DNA of 64,000 nucleotides from Ceratopteris richardii (lineage: Eukaryota > Streptophyta > Polypodiopsida > Polypodiales > Pteridaceae). The stretch covers positions 75,367,043 through 75,431,042 of the forward strand of contig CM035416.1 in the NCBI GenBank assembly GCA_020310875.1, in the 5' to 3' direction. The notes under the pieces are model-generated. The model had not been told where the DNA came from and ran no database searches. It saw only the letters and a program-made list of their open reading frames with translations. The position numbers and the translations under genes were made by a program. Of this stretch, positions 11,896 to 25,369 are shown piece by piece; positions within the stretch are counted from its first letter, which is position 1; every line of letters begins with the position of its first letter.

Positions 11896-12204
11896 AACAT
11901 ATGCATATGCATGTGTCTATGCATATGAATTGTGTATGTGTGTATGCATATGCATGTGTATGCATATGCATGTGTGTATGCATGTGCATGTGTGTATGCA
12001 TATGCATGTATGTGTGTATGCATATGCATGTTTGTATGCATATGCATTGTGTATGTTGTATGCATATTCATGTGTGTATGCATATGCATTGTGTATGTGT
12101 GTATGCATGTGCATGTGTGTATGTTTGCATTTGTTTATGCATATGCATTGTGTGTATGCGTATGCATTGCGCATGTGTGTATGCATATGCATTGTGTATG
12201 TGTA
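11896..12204. repeat. Alternating purine-pyrimidine satellite, block 2
   Basis: Irregular copies of the same ATGCATATGCATG-type unit, mixed 16- and 18-bp spacing with ATTGTG interruptions. The array is cut at 12204 by Gypsy-A and resumes at 34573, so blocks 2 and 3 were one array before the insertion. Confidence 0.93.
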
Positions 12205-12842
12205 TGTTGGCAGTAGTCAAGGCACCCAAGGACTCACAAGACAAGAAAGCCGAAGAAGGGAGCGAGAGCAAAGAGAAGGCACAAGCAGGCAAAGTAGTCA
12301 ATGAAGATCTAGTAAATAGGCCATCCAAATTTTCCAACCAAACCTCAATTGAACAGTGATTTTCATCACTACCAGAACCTTGTAAATACTGTTTTTGGAT
12401 AGTTTCAGCTCCATTTTGTGCAAGCCAAGGAGTCCTTGAGCTTGAGGAGAATTAGAAGTACCTACCTATCAATTTTCGTATTTTTTAGACTCCATTTGAG
12501 CCCCCAAATAGGTCCTAGAACCTAATTTTTAACTAGGTTGGACACTAGGTCTTGACAGGGCCAAAAGCTAGTCAAAAACTATAAATAGAGGTAGAGAGCT
12601 CATTTTTGAGGTTAGCTTGTAATAGATTTGAACTTGAATGAGCACTTTTGAGTAATCTAAAAGAACTCCATTGTTTCTCTCTCTTTGTCTTGCCTTGTGT
12701 GCGCGTGTGTGTGAGTATGTGTGTGCATGTTGGTGTGCTTCTCACTCACACATTTGTGCCATCACTTGTTCGAGGTCTTCATACCATCCTCACGTCTTCC
12801 CGGATTGACATTAAAGGAGGTGCTACCCATCACTAAGCTACA
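12205..12842 (+). repeat. Gypsy-A 5' LTR
   Basis: TG...CA ends, 638 bp, matching 33934-34572. The TATA-like CTATAAATAG at about 12580 marks the probable core promoter. Confidence 0.95.
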
Positions 12843-12847
12843 CCAAA

Positions 12848-12868
12848 TTTTGGTGCTGTTGTCGAGGA
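12848..12868 (+). other. Gypsy-A primer-binding-site region
   Basis: TTTGGTGCTGTTGTCGAGGA follows the 5' LTR within a few bases. It is close to TTTGGCGCCGTTGCCGGGGA, which commonly follows the LTR in plant Athila and Tat elements. The differences are mostly C-to-T, as expected from decay of methylated cytosines. Confidence 0.75.
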
Positions 12869-14337
12869 TCGAACTTTGAGGACGAGCGTGTGATGGTAAG
12901 ATGTAGAGTTGAGGTGTTGGAGTCGTAGGTAATTTCTTTACTTTTATCTATTTTCTTTTGTTTGTTCACCATCATCATCCTCACCATCTCCTACCTCCAT
13001 CTCCATCATCGCGAAAAATTTCAGTTTTTCGTCATATCACCCTACCCATACCATTCCCCTCATTTCACTTGTGAGAGAGAGCGAGAGAGTGTATGTGTGT
13101 TTGTGCTATTCTGTGTTTTTTGAGATTTTCTACAGGAATCAGCATCCCCAACAGCTGCACCAGCTCCAACAGGTAAGAAATCTGACTGTGCAGGTCTCGA
13201 GGCGTTGACCTCTGTCAATCGTGACCGATAGAAAAGTTGACTTTTTTGCAAAACAAAGTGCATCACCATGATGTGTAGGCCTAGGGCATCCTACACATGT
13301 GTTTGAAATTTTAATATGTCTCTGTTTTCTGTCAATCGCGATCGACAAACGATGATGGACACCAGCCAATGGACTCATCAATCGCGATCAACACCTCGAT
13401 CGCGATTGACTGAGTCAACGACCGACTGACCACGATCGATAGAACTTGCGCGCGCCACATATCAATCGCGATCGAGCCATCAATCGCGACTGACAGCCCT
13501 GACGGACCTGTCAATCGCGATCGATCCAGTCAACGACTGTTTGACCACGATCGATAGAACCCTCGCGATGCACGTGTCAATCGCGATCGACCCATCAATC
13601 GCGACTAACTCGCGATCGACCCATCAATCGGGACTTTTACAGGTCCTTTGAGAGCATCGAAGGGTACTCGAAGCAAGAGTAAGTGCAAGCTTGGGAATAT
13701 GCTTCATGGGCACACAAGGGCAATCGAGGAGAGAAACTAAGGTTGGAAATTCTCAACATCCTCTGTCAATCCCTAGCTTTGGCTAAGTACGGATAGAGGT
13801 TTTGATCAATTAGGGATACGTTAAGCACGACCAAGTTAAAGAACTCTAATCACTCAAGTGCAAGTACCAGGAGATTACATTTGCGAAACAACCTAAGGGA
13901 AAAGAATTTAAATCGAGCGACCACACTCAAAGTATGATAAAACTTAAGTGTTCCTTGCGACGAAGATTGATTGGACAAGAAGTCACACGCTAAAGAAAAT
14001 TAAAAAGAACAAGTGACTAATACAAAGGAAGTCAGCAACAAAAATTGTACTTGGGAAATTTGGGATTATTCAATTGGGCTTATGAACCTTAGATCACGAC
14101 GACACCTAGGAAGAGATAGACAGAGTCTTAGGTCTTCAGAGGCTAGTGTCAATCATACTGCTAGGTCTTGGGCCCAGCAGTTGAGTCACTATTGACACAA
14201 CCCTAGCTCTGAGACTAGTGAGTCAGAGATGTCTCAAGGTATTGAGAGACCCACAGGAAGCTCAGGTGTGCCACACCTACAGAGGGTTGAAGGCCCCTAC
14301 AAGACGCAGCTAGAATACCTTAGGACCAAACGATTAG
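12869..14337 (+). other. Gypsy-A leader with palindromic CGATCG repeats
   Basis: Untranslated leader between the primer site and gag. From about 13195 to 13640 the motif TCAATCGCGATCGA and its relatives recur about a dozen times. A larger unit including GACCACGATCGATAGAAC repeats at 13428 and 13543, a period of about 115 bp. The motif contains the palindromes ATCGCGAT and CGATCG. No coding sequence was recognised. Confidence 0.7.
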
Positions 14338-16470
14338 GTGCTTGCATCTATCGATCTAGGAAGGCCCGTGGTCCAAATTAAAAACCATGACCAACCCATT
14401 GGAATTGAACATCTAGTTGTCAAATTTGAAAATGGAGCATACCTGGACAAGGAAGGAACCATATACGTAGTCACCAGCCACCTAGATAGGACAGATGAAT
14501 TTGGTAATGTGATCCCAGAAACAGACATAGGAGACCTAGAGCAAGGGAACATAGGTGGAGAGCCTAAAACCCCTCAAGGCAAATCTGTCCTCACTAGAAT
14601 TATCACACTAGAGTGGATATCCCCCAAGACAATAAGAGCATAGATTTTCTCTTGAACCGAGAGACCGATGAAGCCTTTTGGAGGTATAAGTCTGATCAAC
14701 CTAATGAGATAGGAACAATCACAATTTATGAGTTCAAAGATCCGGATAGCCCAGGCAAAGTGACCTACCTAGACAGTACTTCAGAGAGGATCTTTGTGGT
14801 CACAGAACATGGTAGACATGCCTACACTTGGAAGGGGGAATTTATTTTTCCCCAACCAAGATCTAATGTCTCTTTTGGCCACCAAGGGGCTGGAACATCC
14901 CAAGCTCATGGCGCTCAAAGGGATAGAAGTAGAGATAGGCCAGAAGTGAGCTTTGCCAACCCAATAGGAAGAGAACGAACGCGAAGAGAGACGAATAGAG
15001 AAGAAAGAGAGAGAACTAGAAATCCAAGGAACCTAAGAAATGCTGATGATTTTCCTTTGCCAAGACCTTGGGAACACACTAGAACCTTGAGGCCAACCCA
15101 ACTGGTTAAGTCCATGAAGAAGTACTTCAATGGCACTGGAGATCCATACGATCATGTAGCCGAGTTTAGGCAAGTCTTGAGAGCTGAACAAGTGGAGGAC
15201 CTATTCACGCAGTACAATGCCTTTGGTCTAACCCTTAGGAACACCGCTCTTACGTGGTTTCAACCACTAAATGAGAGACACTTCAGGAACATAGAACAAC
15301 TTCTAGAGGCATTCATTACTGAATTCTCTAAGAGTGGCATAAGACATAATACTTCCTCACTGATTCATAGCTTCAAGCAGACCCCCCAAGAGATGGTTAG
15401 ACTTGCAGGAAGAAGGTTTAGGCAATACTTAGAGAGATGCCCTATTCCTGAGTTACCCACACCAGCCAAACAAGTGGCTTTATTCCTAGATGGATTGCTA
15501 AGTACCAAATTGAGATCATATGTGTACCTGAAGGACCCTAGGACCATAGAAGAGTGTGTACGCATGTGCATTGACATTGAAGATAACCTAGGGGAGGAAT
15601 TAGAACTTTCCAAAATCTTAAAAGATTCAGATAATTCCACTAGCCTCTCTTCCTCGCAATCCACATCTATTGAGGAACTCGCTGAGAAAGTAGCTCAAAA
15701 ACTAGGTGTCTCTAGCAAAAAAATCCAAGATTTGCCCCAGTTAAGCGGTGCTATACTTGTGGAGGTGACCACATGGCGAACGTATATCCCATCATGGCTC
15801 AACCCCAAGTGAATCCCAGTAGCCAATACTATACCGTAGAACGGAGATACACAAATCACACTGCGCAAGATTGCCCCTACAATAAGCAAGCAGTTAGGCA
15901 AACCTACCCTCAGCCATATCCACAATAGGGTAGATACCAGAACCAGTACCCTCCACAGCAATATGGTAGGCCATAGCAACCTTATCACCAACCCTACCAA
16001 AATCAACAAAGGCCTCAGCCTGTGTTAGCTCAGCAACCTCCTACCCCAACCAATGTGATTCTCGTAAAATATATAGCTCCAGAAGAAAATTTGAATAGAG
16101 CTATACTCCCAGTGACTCCATTGCTTTCAGAAAGTGACCCGAGTGATCATAGTTTTGATTCCACTCACATAGATAGTCCCCAGGCTTATTACATGCAGTC
16201 TCCTGAACATGGTGAGTCCTACTATAGTGAAGAACCGAATGAACCCAGTTGGGATCCAGAGTATGCAAATATCATGTACACAAATCCCAACTCTAGACCT
16301 CAACCTAGGCAAGTAAGACCCCCATTCCCTAGAGGACCATGCTACGGATGTCAGGGAGATCACCTCATTCGTGATTGCCGCATGCCTGCGCCTACACAAC
16401 CCCAATCAGTCACAATCTAGGGCTTTTGTCAAGATTGTGGAAAGGAGCATCTCTTACGAGATTGCCCAAA
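14338..16470 (+). pseudogene. Gypsy-A gag region
   Basis: Encodes the structural capsid precursor of the element. An N-terminal region (from about 14338) leads into a basic Arg-Glu-rich stretch (near 14990) and a retrotransposon gag domain at about 15080-15560 with YFNGTGDPYDHVAEFRQVL, ALTWFQPL and AFITEFSKS. Zinc knuckles of CCHC type follow, the clearest being CYGCQGDHLIRDC near 16340 and CQDCGKEHLLRDC near 16426. Pro/Gln-rich linkers separate them. It is broken in a few places. Confidence 0.85.
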
Positions 16471-17532
16471 GAATCCCAATAATATGCTAAAAATCACTCC
16501 TATTAACGTTATTGGGTTAGTTATTGACTCTTCAAGAAGCGTAACCTCCACTGCACCAGTGCAAGTGGTCACTAGAGCTCAAGCATCGCAACAAAACCAA
16601 GGATTATGACAAGAAAAGAGTGCAGAGGTTAGTGAAACTGAGAGCATAGCCAAGAAACGGTTGAGAGCCTGGAAGGATAGCCGAGAGAGAATGAAAAGAC
16701 AATGGTCTAAAAAGATGAGCGACTTAGAAGAAAGCATAAGAGAAACAAAAGCCAAAATTGCTGAAATCACCTCTCAAACAAACTCTCATATACCACCACC
16801 ACCTTCATCCCTATCACCATCTAATCCACCATCTTTCAACCCACCTCAGACCATCCCACCACCCGCTAGAGTGGGATCAGTATTAGCTGACCCCATTCTT
16901 GAAGACATAGACATGATGCTTAAGGCATATCAGGCCAGAATCCAAGAAGGACCAAATGTGACGGATCATGACAAGTGATACCCTAGAGCTGACCTAGAGA
17001 TAGAAAGAACCAAGCTTTGCGCGAAAATGGTCACATTGGCTCAGACCATGTTTGAAGCCAGTCGCCTCTTCAACTTCTCTTGCTCAGCTAAGGCACAATT
17101 GCACTTGGATGGACTATTAGAGAAGTTAGAGAGCATAATTGCAAGATCTACCAAGGAAGAAAAAAACCAAGGAAGAGATGAGGCAAGTAAAAGAATAAGC
17201 GTTCCACCACAGGAAGCTTATGTGCCCAATTCCACTAAACCAGACACCTCTTCTTCTATGAATAGGTACACACCAGAGTTCCTGCGAGAGATTCAAGAAG
17301 AGAAATGGGCTAAAGAAAGTAAACTCCCTCCTCCCATTGAACTTGTGGATGACGCGCATGATCAATTCCCACAAGATATTCCTTCCATTTATGAGGAGCA
17401 AGAGAGTACACAATCTGAAGAGAGATTAGACTTTGAGTCTAACGCCTTACAAGAATTGCCCCATTTCACAAGCCCATGGGAAACAAAGTCTGCTTGTATG
17501 AGAGCACCCACGGTCATGGTACGAAACGAAGA
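16471..17532 (+). pseudogene. Gypsy-A gag-protease linker
   Basis: Low-similarity coding sequence after the zinc knuckles: a charged helical stretch (about 16640-16790), a Pro/Ser-rich stretch (about 16795-16870) and an acidic stretch (about 17330-17460). The sequence is cut at 17532 by Copia-A and resumes after 23986. No conserved domain was recognised; the assignment is by position between gag and protease. Confidence 0.55.
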
Positions 17533-18565
17533 TGTTGGTGCAACACAATCAACAATTGAAGTTTTGATGAAGATTTGGAAGTCAAAGATTGAAGGAAAGT
17601 TCAAATTATTAAGCATGGAGGAAGTGCATATTCAGAGGACAAAGATGTGTACACATATGTACATTAATTCAGAGATAGTTCACTTATACTTTTGTATAGT
17701 CATGATATTGTAAATATTTGCCTATATATACAAGGAAAAAGTTGGGGCAAATATGAGAGAGCAGGAGAATAGAGTAATCAGTAGTTGTATGAGTCATTAG
17801 ACATCTTAGAAGTGAGTTGAGTCTCTCTCATTACTCAGTTGTAAATTTTCTCAGAAATGGAAGAAAAATTGCGCCCGATGTTTCTGTGCATTATCCTTCT
17901 ATGCTTGATCATTTCAAGAATCCTTTTGTAGATGTCTAAGTCCATAGTTAATGAGTCTATGGTTAAAGTTTGAGAGTCTAATGGTAAATAGGCTGTGAGA
18001 ATTATGTGTAGGAACATTCATATGTCAAGAGGTGTTCACTGGTTCCTAAAACAGGCGCAAAATTTGATGTTAATGTTTTGGTCAGTTCTCCTTCCACACT
18101 GTAAAGTTTTGAGCAAGCAAGCACTCAATCTTTAAGTTGGAAGGTAAGCTATCTGTGGCTAAAAGCATTTTCATAAATGGATTCTAGATTGAGAGAACCA
18201 AGTGTTAAAAGTTATAGGTGTCTAAATCGACTTCTCGGAAGAGCAGTTTTAGACATAGGTAACTTGTTGAGTTCACTTCTCAAGATACACTGAATCCTTT
18301 GGAGTGATTCAACTTGGAGAAGGTGAGAACACTGTAGCCGACACCTTGTGAAAAGTTTCATAAGAAAATTTACACAATTGATAAGGTAATGAGAGAGATA
18401 TGTGCAGCAGACTTTCTATGTAGTCATTTCCTTCACAGATTTTTCAAAATCTTCATAATTAATCATTCATCTTCTAAAATTGGTGATAGTTTGAGTTACT
18501 CTTGTTATAGAGGTGCTCTAATTACAAGAGTAGCTTGCTCTTTTGGAGATTAACACTCTCCATCA
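17533..18565 (+). repeat. Copia-A 5' LTR
   Basis: TGTTGGTG...CTCCATCA, 1033 bp, paired with 22954-23986. The TATA-like CTATATATA lies at about 17722. Confidence 0.96.
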
Positions 18566-18582
18566 GTGGTATCAAAGCAGGA
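18566..18582 (+). other. Copia-A primer-binding site
   Basis: GTGGTATCAAAGCAGG immediately follows the LTR. It differs by one base over the core from TGGTATCAGAGC, the complement of plant initiator-Met tRNA used by most plant Copia elements. Confidence 0.9.
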
Positions 18583-18788
18583 AGCATCAAAATTGAAGGA
18601 AGGAGGTTCTCGACTGCTACAGTTGCAAAGAATTCAACATCTGAAGGTTCAAAAGGTGAAAGCTTGAGGGAAAAGCTTGAGAAGGAGGTCATACGACATC
18701 AAGGAAGACAAAAGGAGTATTATTCAAAGTAAAGGTACATCTATTACTCATAAAGGTTCAAAAATTCAATATACAGGTGAAGAAAGGA

Positions 18789-21700
18789 TGGGAGATTCTC
18801 TTCAAATATTGAAGTTGGATAGAGAGAACTATCGAGCATGGTCAATGAGGATGGAAGCTCATCTTATGAGCAAAGACTTGATAAGTTACATCATAGGTGA
18901 AGAAGAAAAGCCTCAGTTCAGAGATCCTAGTGTTCCAACTAGGGAGGAATTATGAAATTTGAAGAATTGGATGAAGAGAGATGCTCACACTAGGAGCATT
19001 ATCTAAATAGCAGTCAACGACTACTTGCTACCACATTAGAGGTCTTGAAAGTGCAAATGATCTATGGAATGCTTTGGAGGAGCATTTTCAAAACACAAGA
19101 AAGTCAAGGAAGGCATCTTTGTGGGCAGAATTTACCACTTTCAAGAAGAAGGCTTCTCAATCCATCTCAGACTATGTAACAAGGATGAAGGACATTGCAG
19201 ATGCATTAGTTGTAGTTGATAAAGACATTGAGGAGGATAAATTGGTAAGGCAAATCCTTACAGGGTTGAGAGGTGATGAAAAATGGAAGCCATTCATTTT
19301 GTCTACTGAATTATCACTTGATCATTTTACTCCTGACTTAAATTAGTTGCTAGGACATATGTTAACCTTTGAGCAGGATGTGAAAGGTGAAGGTGACAAG
19401 AGTACAGGTCATGCAATGTATTCAAAGGATAAGAAGGAAAATAGCAAAGGGAAGCAACAAGCAAATGAAGATGAAGGCACAACTAGCCAGGCCAACTTCC
19501 TAAGGGGAAGAGGAGGTGGCAAAGGTAGAGGAAGAGGCAGGAGTAATAAAGATGGAGTCAACGCTTGTTGGAATTGTGGTAAGACAAATCACTTAGCTAA
19601 TGATTGTTTGCGTAATACTCAGAGTAATGGTGGATATAATCAGAATTTTAATTCAAGAGGAAGAGGTGGTAGAAATCAAAGAGGTAATTTCAAAGGTAGA
19701 GGTAGTAGAGGTAACTTTGGAAGAAATGCAGGTAGAGGATTACAAAATCAACAATACAACAATACCTACTACAATTATTCTTCAGATAAGAAGGAGGATT
19801 CAACATTGATAATGAATGCAACTTGTGAAAGGCAAAGTGAAGACCAAAGAGTCTTCTACATTGACTCAGGGTGTAGCAATCACCTAAGTGGCAACATAGC
19901 TTTGATGATTGATTTGGAAAATAAGGTAACTAATCATGTAGTTCAAACAGGTGACAATACAAAGCACAATGTGAAGTCACTTGGATCAGTGAAGGCCAAG
20001 GATGGTAGTACTCTCTTGAGTAAGGTTTTGTATGTTCCTACAATTCCTAAGAATGTGATAAGTGTAGGACAAATTGTTGAAAAAGGTTATGGAGCTAGGT
20101 TCACTAATGAAGGAGTGTTTGTGGAAGACCCTAGCAATGGGTATAAACAGATTGTTTCAGGAAAAAAAGAAGGAAGATTGTTCACATTGAAGATCCAAGG
20201 TAATGTTGGTCATGCCTTGTTCACCTATGGAGGACATAAGATCTCTGAGTTAGATCTTTGGCACAAGAGGCTTGGACATTTCAATGAAAGAGGTATCAAA
20301 GATATGATTAATAATGGTTCAGTGCTTGGATTGCCTAATTTTGCAGGTCAACATATGACATACAAATGTGAGGCATGTCAATTAGGTAAGGCTCATAAGC
20401 AATCTTATTCCAAGCATGGTTTTATGTATTCAGAAAAGCTTTAATTGGTACACACAGATGTGTGGGGGCCATCAAAGGATTTCAATATTAATGCTTCAAG
20501 GTATTATGTGATTTATGTTGATGATGCTACCAGATGGATCACTATTTATGTGATCAAAGATAAGTCAGAGGTATTCAATACATTTAAACATTATCATGTG
20601 TATGCAGAGAGAATTACAGGTCATAGGTTGAAAAGACTAAAGTCAGATGGAGGGGGAGAGTATTTTTCTAATGAGTTCAGTGATTAGTTGTGGAATGCAG
20701 GTATAAAAAGAGAGGTTACTTGCAGATACTCTCCTCAACAAAATGGTGTAGCAGAAGGAGGAATAGAACTCTTGTTCAGTTTTCAAGATCCATGATGAAG
20801 GAGAAAAAATGCCCAAATTACTTGTGGGCTGAGGCTGTAAAGACAGCTACTTATTTGGTTAATAGGTTACCATGTAAAGCTTTGCAAGGTATGACACCAT
20901 ATGAGGCATGGTGGGGTAAGAGACCTACATTAGATCATTGCAAAGTATTTGGATGTTTGGCATATGCATATGTGCCATCACAATTAAGGCACAAATTGGA
21001 ACCTAAAGCAGAACGATATGTGTTTATTGGATATGATGATAAGCAAATGGGATATAGCTTGTGGAGTCCATCCACAAAACAATTCCTGGTATCTAAGGAT
21101 GTTACATTTGATGAGCAAGGTACTTGGTATGCAGGTACAATCAATATTTATGCAGGTGATGAAGAAATTGGGGATCAAAAGAAAGGTAAATCAAAGGTTC
21201 AGATATTTGATGAAGAGAAGAACAATGAAGTACACGTTGAAGTTGAAGAAGTGCCAAGGTTTGATCCAAAATGTGATGAACCAAAAACTTCAAGGAATGG
21301 AGAACTCAGAAGGCCAACAAGGCACGAATGGCAACCTACAAGGTATAGCTATGACACTTCTTTTTAGGCTACCAAAGATTATGCTTATATAGTAAAGGTA
21401 GATGAAGATCCTTCTACATATGAAGAGGCAAAAGGTAAGGAAAATTGGGAGAAAGCTATGCAGGAAGAGTATGATGCATTGATGGAGAGAGACTTGGATT
21501 TGGTTCCTAAACCAAATAGTCAGAAGATCATTGGATGTAAATGGGTCTTTAAGACAAAGAGGTTTGCAGATGGAAGTGTGTCTGGGTATACAACTAGACT
21601 TGTTGTGAAAGGTTTTGCTTAGACATATGGTGTAGATTATGATGAGACATATAGTCTTGTGGCAAACATGACAACCATCAGGACACTCATAGTTGCTGCA

Positions 21701-22945
21701 TGTAAAGGTTGGAAATTATGTCAACTAGATGTGAAGAATGCTTTTCTAAATGGTTATATTTCAGATGATGTTTTCATGGAGCAACCACAAGGATTCAGAG
21801 ATGGAAGGTATCGAGATCATGTGTGCAAGCTCAAGAGAGCTTTGTATGGTTTGAAGCAGGCCCCAAGGTTTGGGAATTATAGACTTGTAAAGTTCTTGAA
21901 AGAACTTGGATTTCAAGTATCTAAAGCAGATAGTAGCTTGCTTGTTAAAGCAAGTGATGATGGGTTCATATATATGTGCATATATGTTGATGATATAATT
22001 CTAACAGGTACAGATGAGAAAGGTATTCAAAGCCTAAAGAAGCAAATGGAGAAAGAATTTAAGATCAGTGATTTGGGAGACTTGTCATATTTCTTGGGCA
22101 TGGAGATTTCATACACTCGACATGGAGTGTATGTGACTCAAGAAAGGTATTTGAGAAACTTGTTAATCAAGTTTAAGATGAATGAATGCAGGGTATCACC
22201 TACTCCAATGGAGGTGAATCACAAATTGAGCAGATATGGAGGAGAAGAGTTCAAGGACATGAAGCTATATCAAAGTTTGGTTGGTAATCTGATTTATGCT
22301 ACACTAACTAGGCCTGACTTATCATATGTAGTAGGAGTATTGTCTCAATTCATGCATTGTCCTAGGAAAGAACATTGGATTGCAGGTCAAACAGTGTTGA
22401 GGTACATTAAGGGTACTCTCAAAGAGGGTATGTATTATGGTTTTACATCAGATACAAACATCAAGATATATAGTGATGCAGATTGGGCAAGTAATCCTGA
22501 TGATAGGAGATCAACATATGGATACTTGTGTTATGTCGGAGATAAGTTAATTTCTTGGTGTTCAAAGAAGCAACACACAATTGCTTTGTCATCTACAGAG
22601 GCTGAGTACAAAGTTATGGTTGAAGCTGCAAAGGAAGTGATATGGCTTAAGACTCTCATGAAGAGTTTTGACATCATACTGAGTACACCTACCATTCATG
22701 GAGATAACATGAGTTCATTGTATTTAGCTGCTAACCCTGTGTTTCATGCCATGACCAAACACATTGAGATTCAGTATCACTTTCTAAGAGAGAAGGTGAT
22801 GGATAAAGAGATTGAAGTCATACATACTTCAACAAAAGATCAGATAGTTAATATGCTAACCAAAAGGTTGGATGGACCAAAGCTACAGAGATTCAAAGAC
22901 ATGGCAGGTATAAAGAAGATAGAGAAAACCTCAATTGATGATTGA
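18789..22945 (+). pseudogene. Copia-A gag-pol region
   Basis: Domains in order: gag (about 18789-19346), zinc knuckle CWNCGKTNHLANDC (about 19565), Gly/Arg-rich linker, protease with FYIDSGCSNHLSG (about 19855), integrase zinc region (KRLGHFNERG...CEACQLGKAHKQ, about 20262-20400), integrase core (HTDVWGP near 20447 to about 20980), RT (QLDVKNAFLNG near 21720, YVDDIIL near 21985) and RNase H (SDADWAS near 22470, ALSSTEAEY near 22580, TKHIEIQYHF near 22755). This is the Copia order, with integrase before RT. About six breaks make it non-autonomous. Confidence 0.93.
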
Positions 22946-22953
22946 GGGGGAGC
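22943..22953 (+). other. Copia-A polypurine tract
   Basis: TTGAGGGGGAGC directly before the 3' LTR, the second-strand priming site of LTR elements. Confidence 0.88.
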
Positions 22954-23986
22954 TGTTGGTGTAGGGCAATCAACAATTGAAGTTTTAATGAAGATTTGGA
23001 AGCCAAAGATTGAAGGAAAGTTCAAATTATGAAGCATGGAGGAAGTGCATATTCAGAGGATGAAGATGTGTACACATATGTACATTAATTCAGAGATAGT
23101 TCACTTATACTTTTGTATAGTCCTGATATTGTAGATATTTGCCTATATATACAAGGAAAAAGTCGGGGCAAATATGAGAGAGCAGGAGAATAGAGTAATC
23201 AGTAGTTGTATAAGTCATTAGATATCTTAGAAGTGACTTGAGTCTATCTCATGACTCAATTGTAAATTTCTTCAGAAATGGAAGAAAAATTGCACCTGAT
23301 GTTTCTGTGCATTCTCCTTCTGTGCTTGATCATTTCAAGAATCCTTTTGTAGATGTCTAAGTCCATAGTTAATGAGTCTATGGTTAAAGTTTGAGAGCCT
23401 AATGGTAAACAGGGTGTGAGAATTATGTGTAGGAACATTCATATGTGAAGAAGTGTTCACTGGTTCCTAAAACATATGCAAAATTCAATGTTAATGTTTT
23501 GGTCAGTTCTCCTTCCACATTGTAAATTTTTGAGCAAGCAAGCACTCAATCTTTAATTTGGAAGGTAAGCTATTTGTGGCTAAAAGCATTTTCATAAACG
23601 GGTTCTACATTGAGAGAACCAAGTGTTAAAAGTTATAGGTGTCTAAATCGACTTCTCAAAAGAGCAGTTTCAGACATAGGTAACTTGTTGAGTTCATTTC
23701 TCAAGATACACTGGATCTTTTGGAGTGATTCAACTTGGAGAAGGTGCAGAAACTGTAGGCGACACCTTGTGAAAACATTCATAAAGAACTTTACACAATT
23801 GATAAGGTAATGAGAGAGATATGTGCAGCAGACTTTCTGTGTAGTCATCTCCTTCACAGATTTTTCAAAATCTTCATAATTAATCATTGATCTTCTAAAA
23901 TTGGTGAAAGTTTGAGTTACTCTTGGTATAGAGGTGCTCTAATTACAAGAGTAGCTTTTTCTTTTGGAGATTAACACTCTCCATCA
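22954..23986 (+). repeat. Copia-A 3' LTR
   Basis: 1033 bp, TG...CA, about 94% identical to the 5' LTR by eye, followed by the target duplication GAAGA. Confidence 0.96.
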
Positions 23987-24034
23987 GAAGACTCAGTCAT
24001 ACCTAGGAATAGGGAGGTAGTAAAGAATACTAAA

Positions 24035-24890
24035 GTGCAGTGCAATCTCACTTTAGAAGAGTTACTCAAGGTTAGGCTAGAATTGTGGAAACATGTAGCC
24101 AAACAAGTGCCAGAGATAGCTAAACCGCATTCCCAGGTAGGATCTCATAGAACAGTGCTAGAAATTCCTCTAGACAAGATAGGAGACATGAGTGGAGGAG
24201 AGGAAGGAAACACGTATCTCCCCATTACACATCAGGGGTACACTACCAAGGAAATTTTGGACTCAGGTGCAGGAGTTGCCATTGCTACCACTTCCCTATG
24301 GAAGCGTTGGGGCAAGCCAGCACTCAACACCATGAGAATGAAATTGGAGATGGCCGATGGTCACATAGAGAGACCCTTAGGGCTGATAGAAGGAATAACT
24401 CTCACTACATGTGTGTTGAGTTCAAGCATACATTTACTATCTACGATTTTAGCAAGAACCAGGCCTATGAGATGATTTTGGGAAGACCCTTTATGCGGCA
24501 GTTGCAAGTGGTACAGGATTGGGGAACCAATTCCTTGTATTTGCAACACTTAAGTGTCATGAACAAAGTTAATCTCAAGGATTACTTTCATCGAGAAGTG
24601 CCTCCCATCCAATGGAACCCCATCCATAGAGCCAAAGACGATACTGAGTCAGTGCATTCTATAGGATCAGGATCCTCATGGATGCATGAAGACACCCACT
24701 TATGGATGTGCAAAGTGGTAGTAGAAGAGGAGAAGAGAGAAAAAGCTAGAGAGCTAGGTGCAAAAGAGACACATAGATCAATTCAAGACCCAGCCTATGC
24801 ACCTGTAGTATTCCCTGATGAAGAATTTGAACCTCATGGTTGGGTAGAAATTTTAGCAACAATGGATGTAGCCATCAATGAATAACAATG
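24035..24890 (+). pseudogene. Gypsy-A protease region
   Basis: Retroviral-type aspartic protease. The active-site motif LDSGAGVAIATTSLWKRWG lies near 24257-24313, and the conserved second half (YEMILGRPFMRQLQVVQDWG) near 24466-24525. In an intact element it would cut the Gag-Pol precursor. It is followed by an acidic linker to RT. It is part of the broken Gypsy-A copy. Confidence 0.85.
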
Positions 24891-25369
24891 GACACCCCAC
24901 CGTGACGAGGATGGCTATGACATTTCCGTCTTCTCAATAGAGCCAATCATGGGAGACTCAATTCTAGAAGAATGCGAACCTATCCCTGATGCATTTGAGG
25001 ATGCAAGTGCCTCCGATCTAGAGTCAATCATTATGGACCCACCATTTGCATCAGATGAAGAATACTTCTATGAAGTAGAAGCTCATCCTCAGACACACGA
25101 GGGGCTTATAAAAGAAGTGAGGTTAACCACACAAGTGACCGCTAAGAGCGAAGGCAAGAAAAGAAAGAAGAGAGAAATCACAAAAGAAGAGGAAGAATCT
25201 TTGTTTGAGGTCCCTGAAAACTTTAAGAAGTATGAAGTAGATGATAGGAGAGTAATGATAAGAATGCCTAAACATGAAGCGCAATCAGGGGAGGCCTATG
25301 ATAACAAAGAAACCACCAAGAAAATAGTTTTAACCATAGAAGCAGGAGAGGAGAGATGCACTTACATAG

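Larger units (their letters stand above)
17533..23986 (+). mobile_element. Copia-A, structurally complete Copia LTR retrotransposon
   Basis: 6454 bp with two 1033-bp LTRs (17533-18565 and 22954-23986), both TG...CA. The 5-bp target duplication GAAGA occurs at 17528-17532 and 23987-23991. The primer site is at 18566-18582, and the polypurine tract ends at 22953. The flanks on both sides are Gypsy-A coding sequence, so it inserted there. By eye the LTRs differ at about 64 of 1033 sites (about 6%), roughly 2-3 million years at a rate of 1.3e-8, with wide error. All structural parts are present; the coding part has about six breaks. Same family as Copia-B. Confidence 0.96.
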
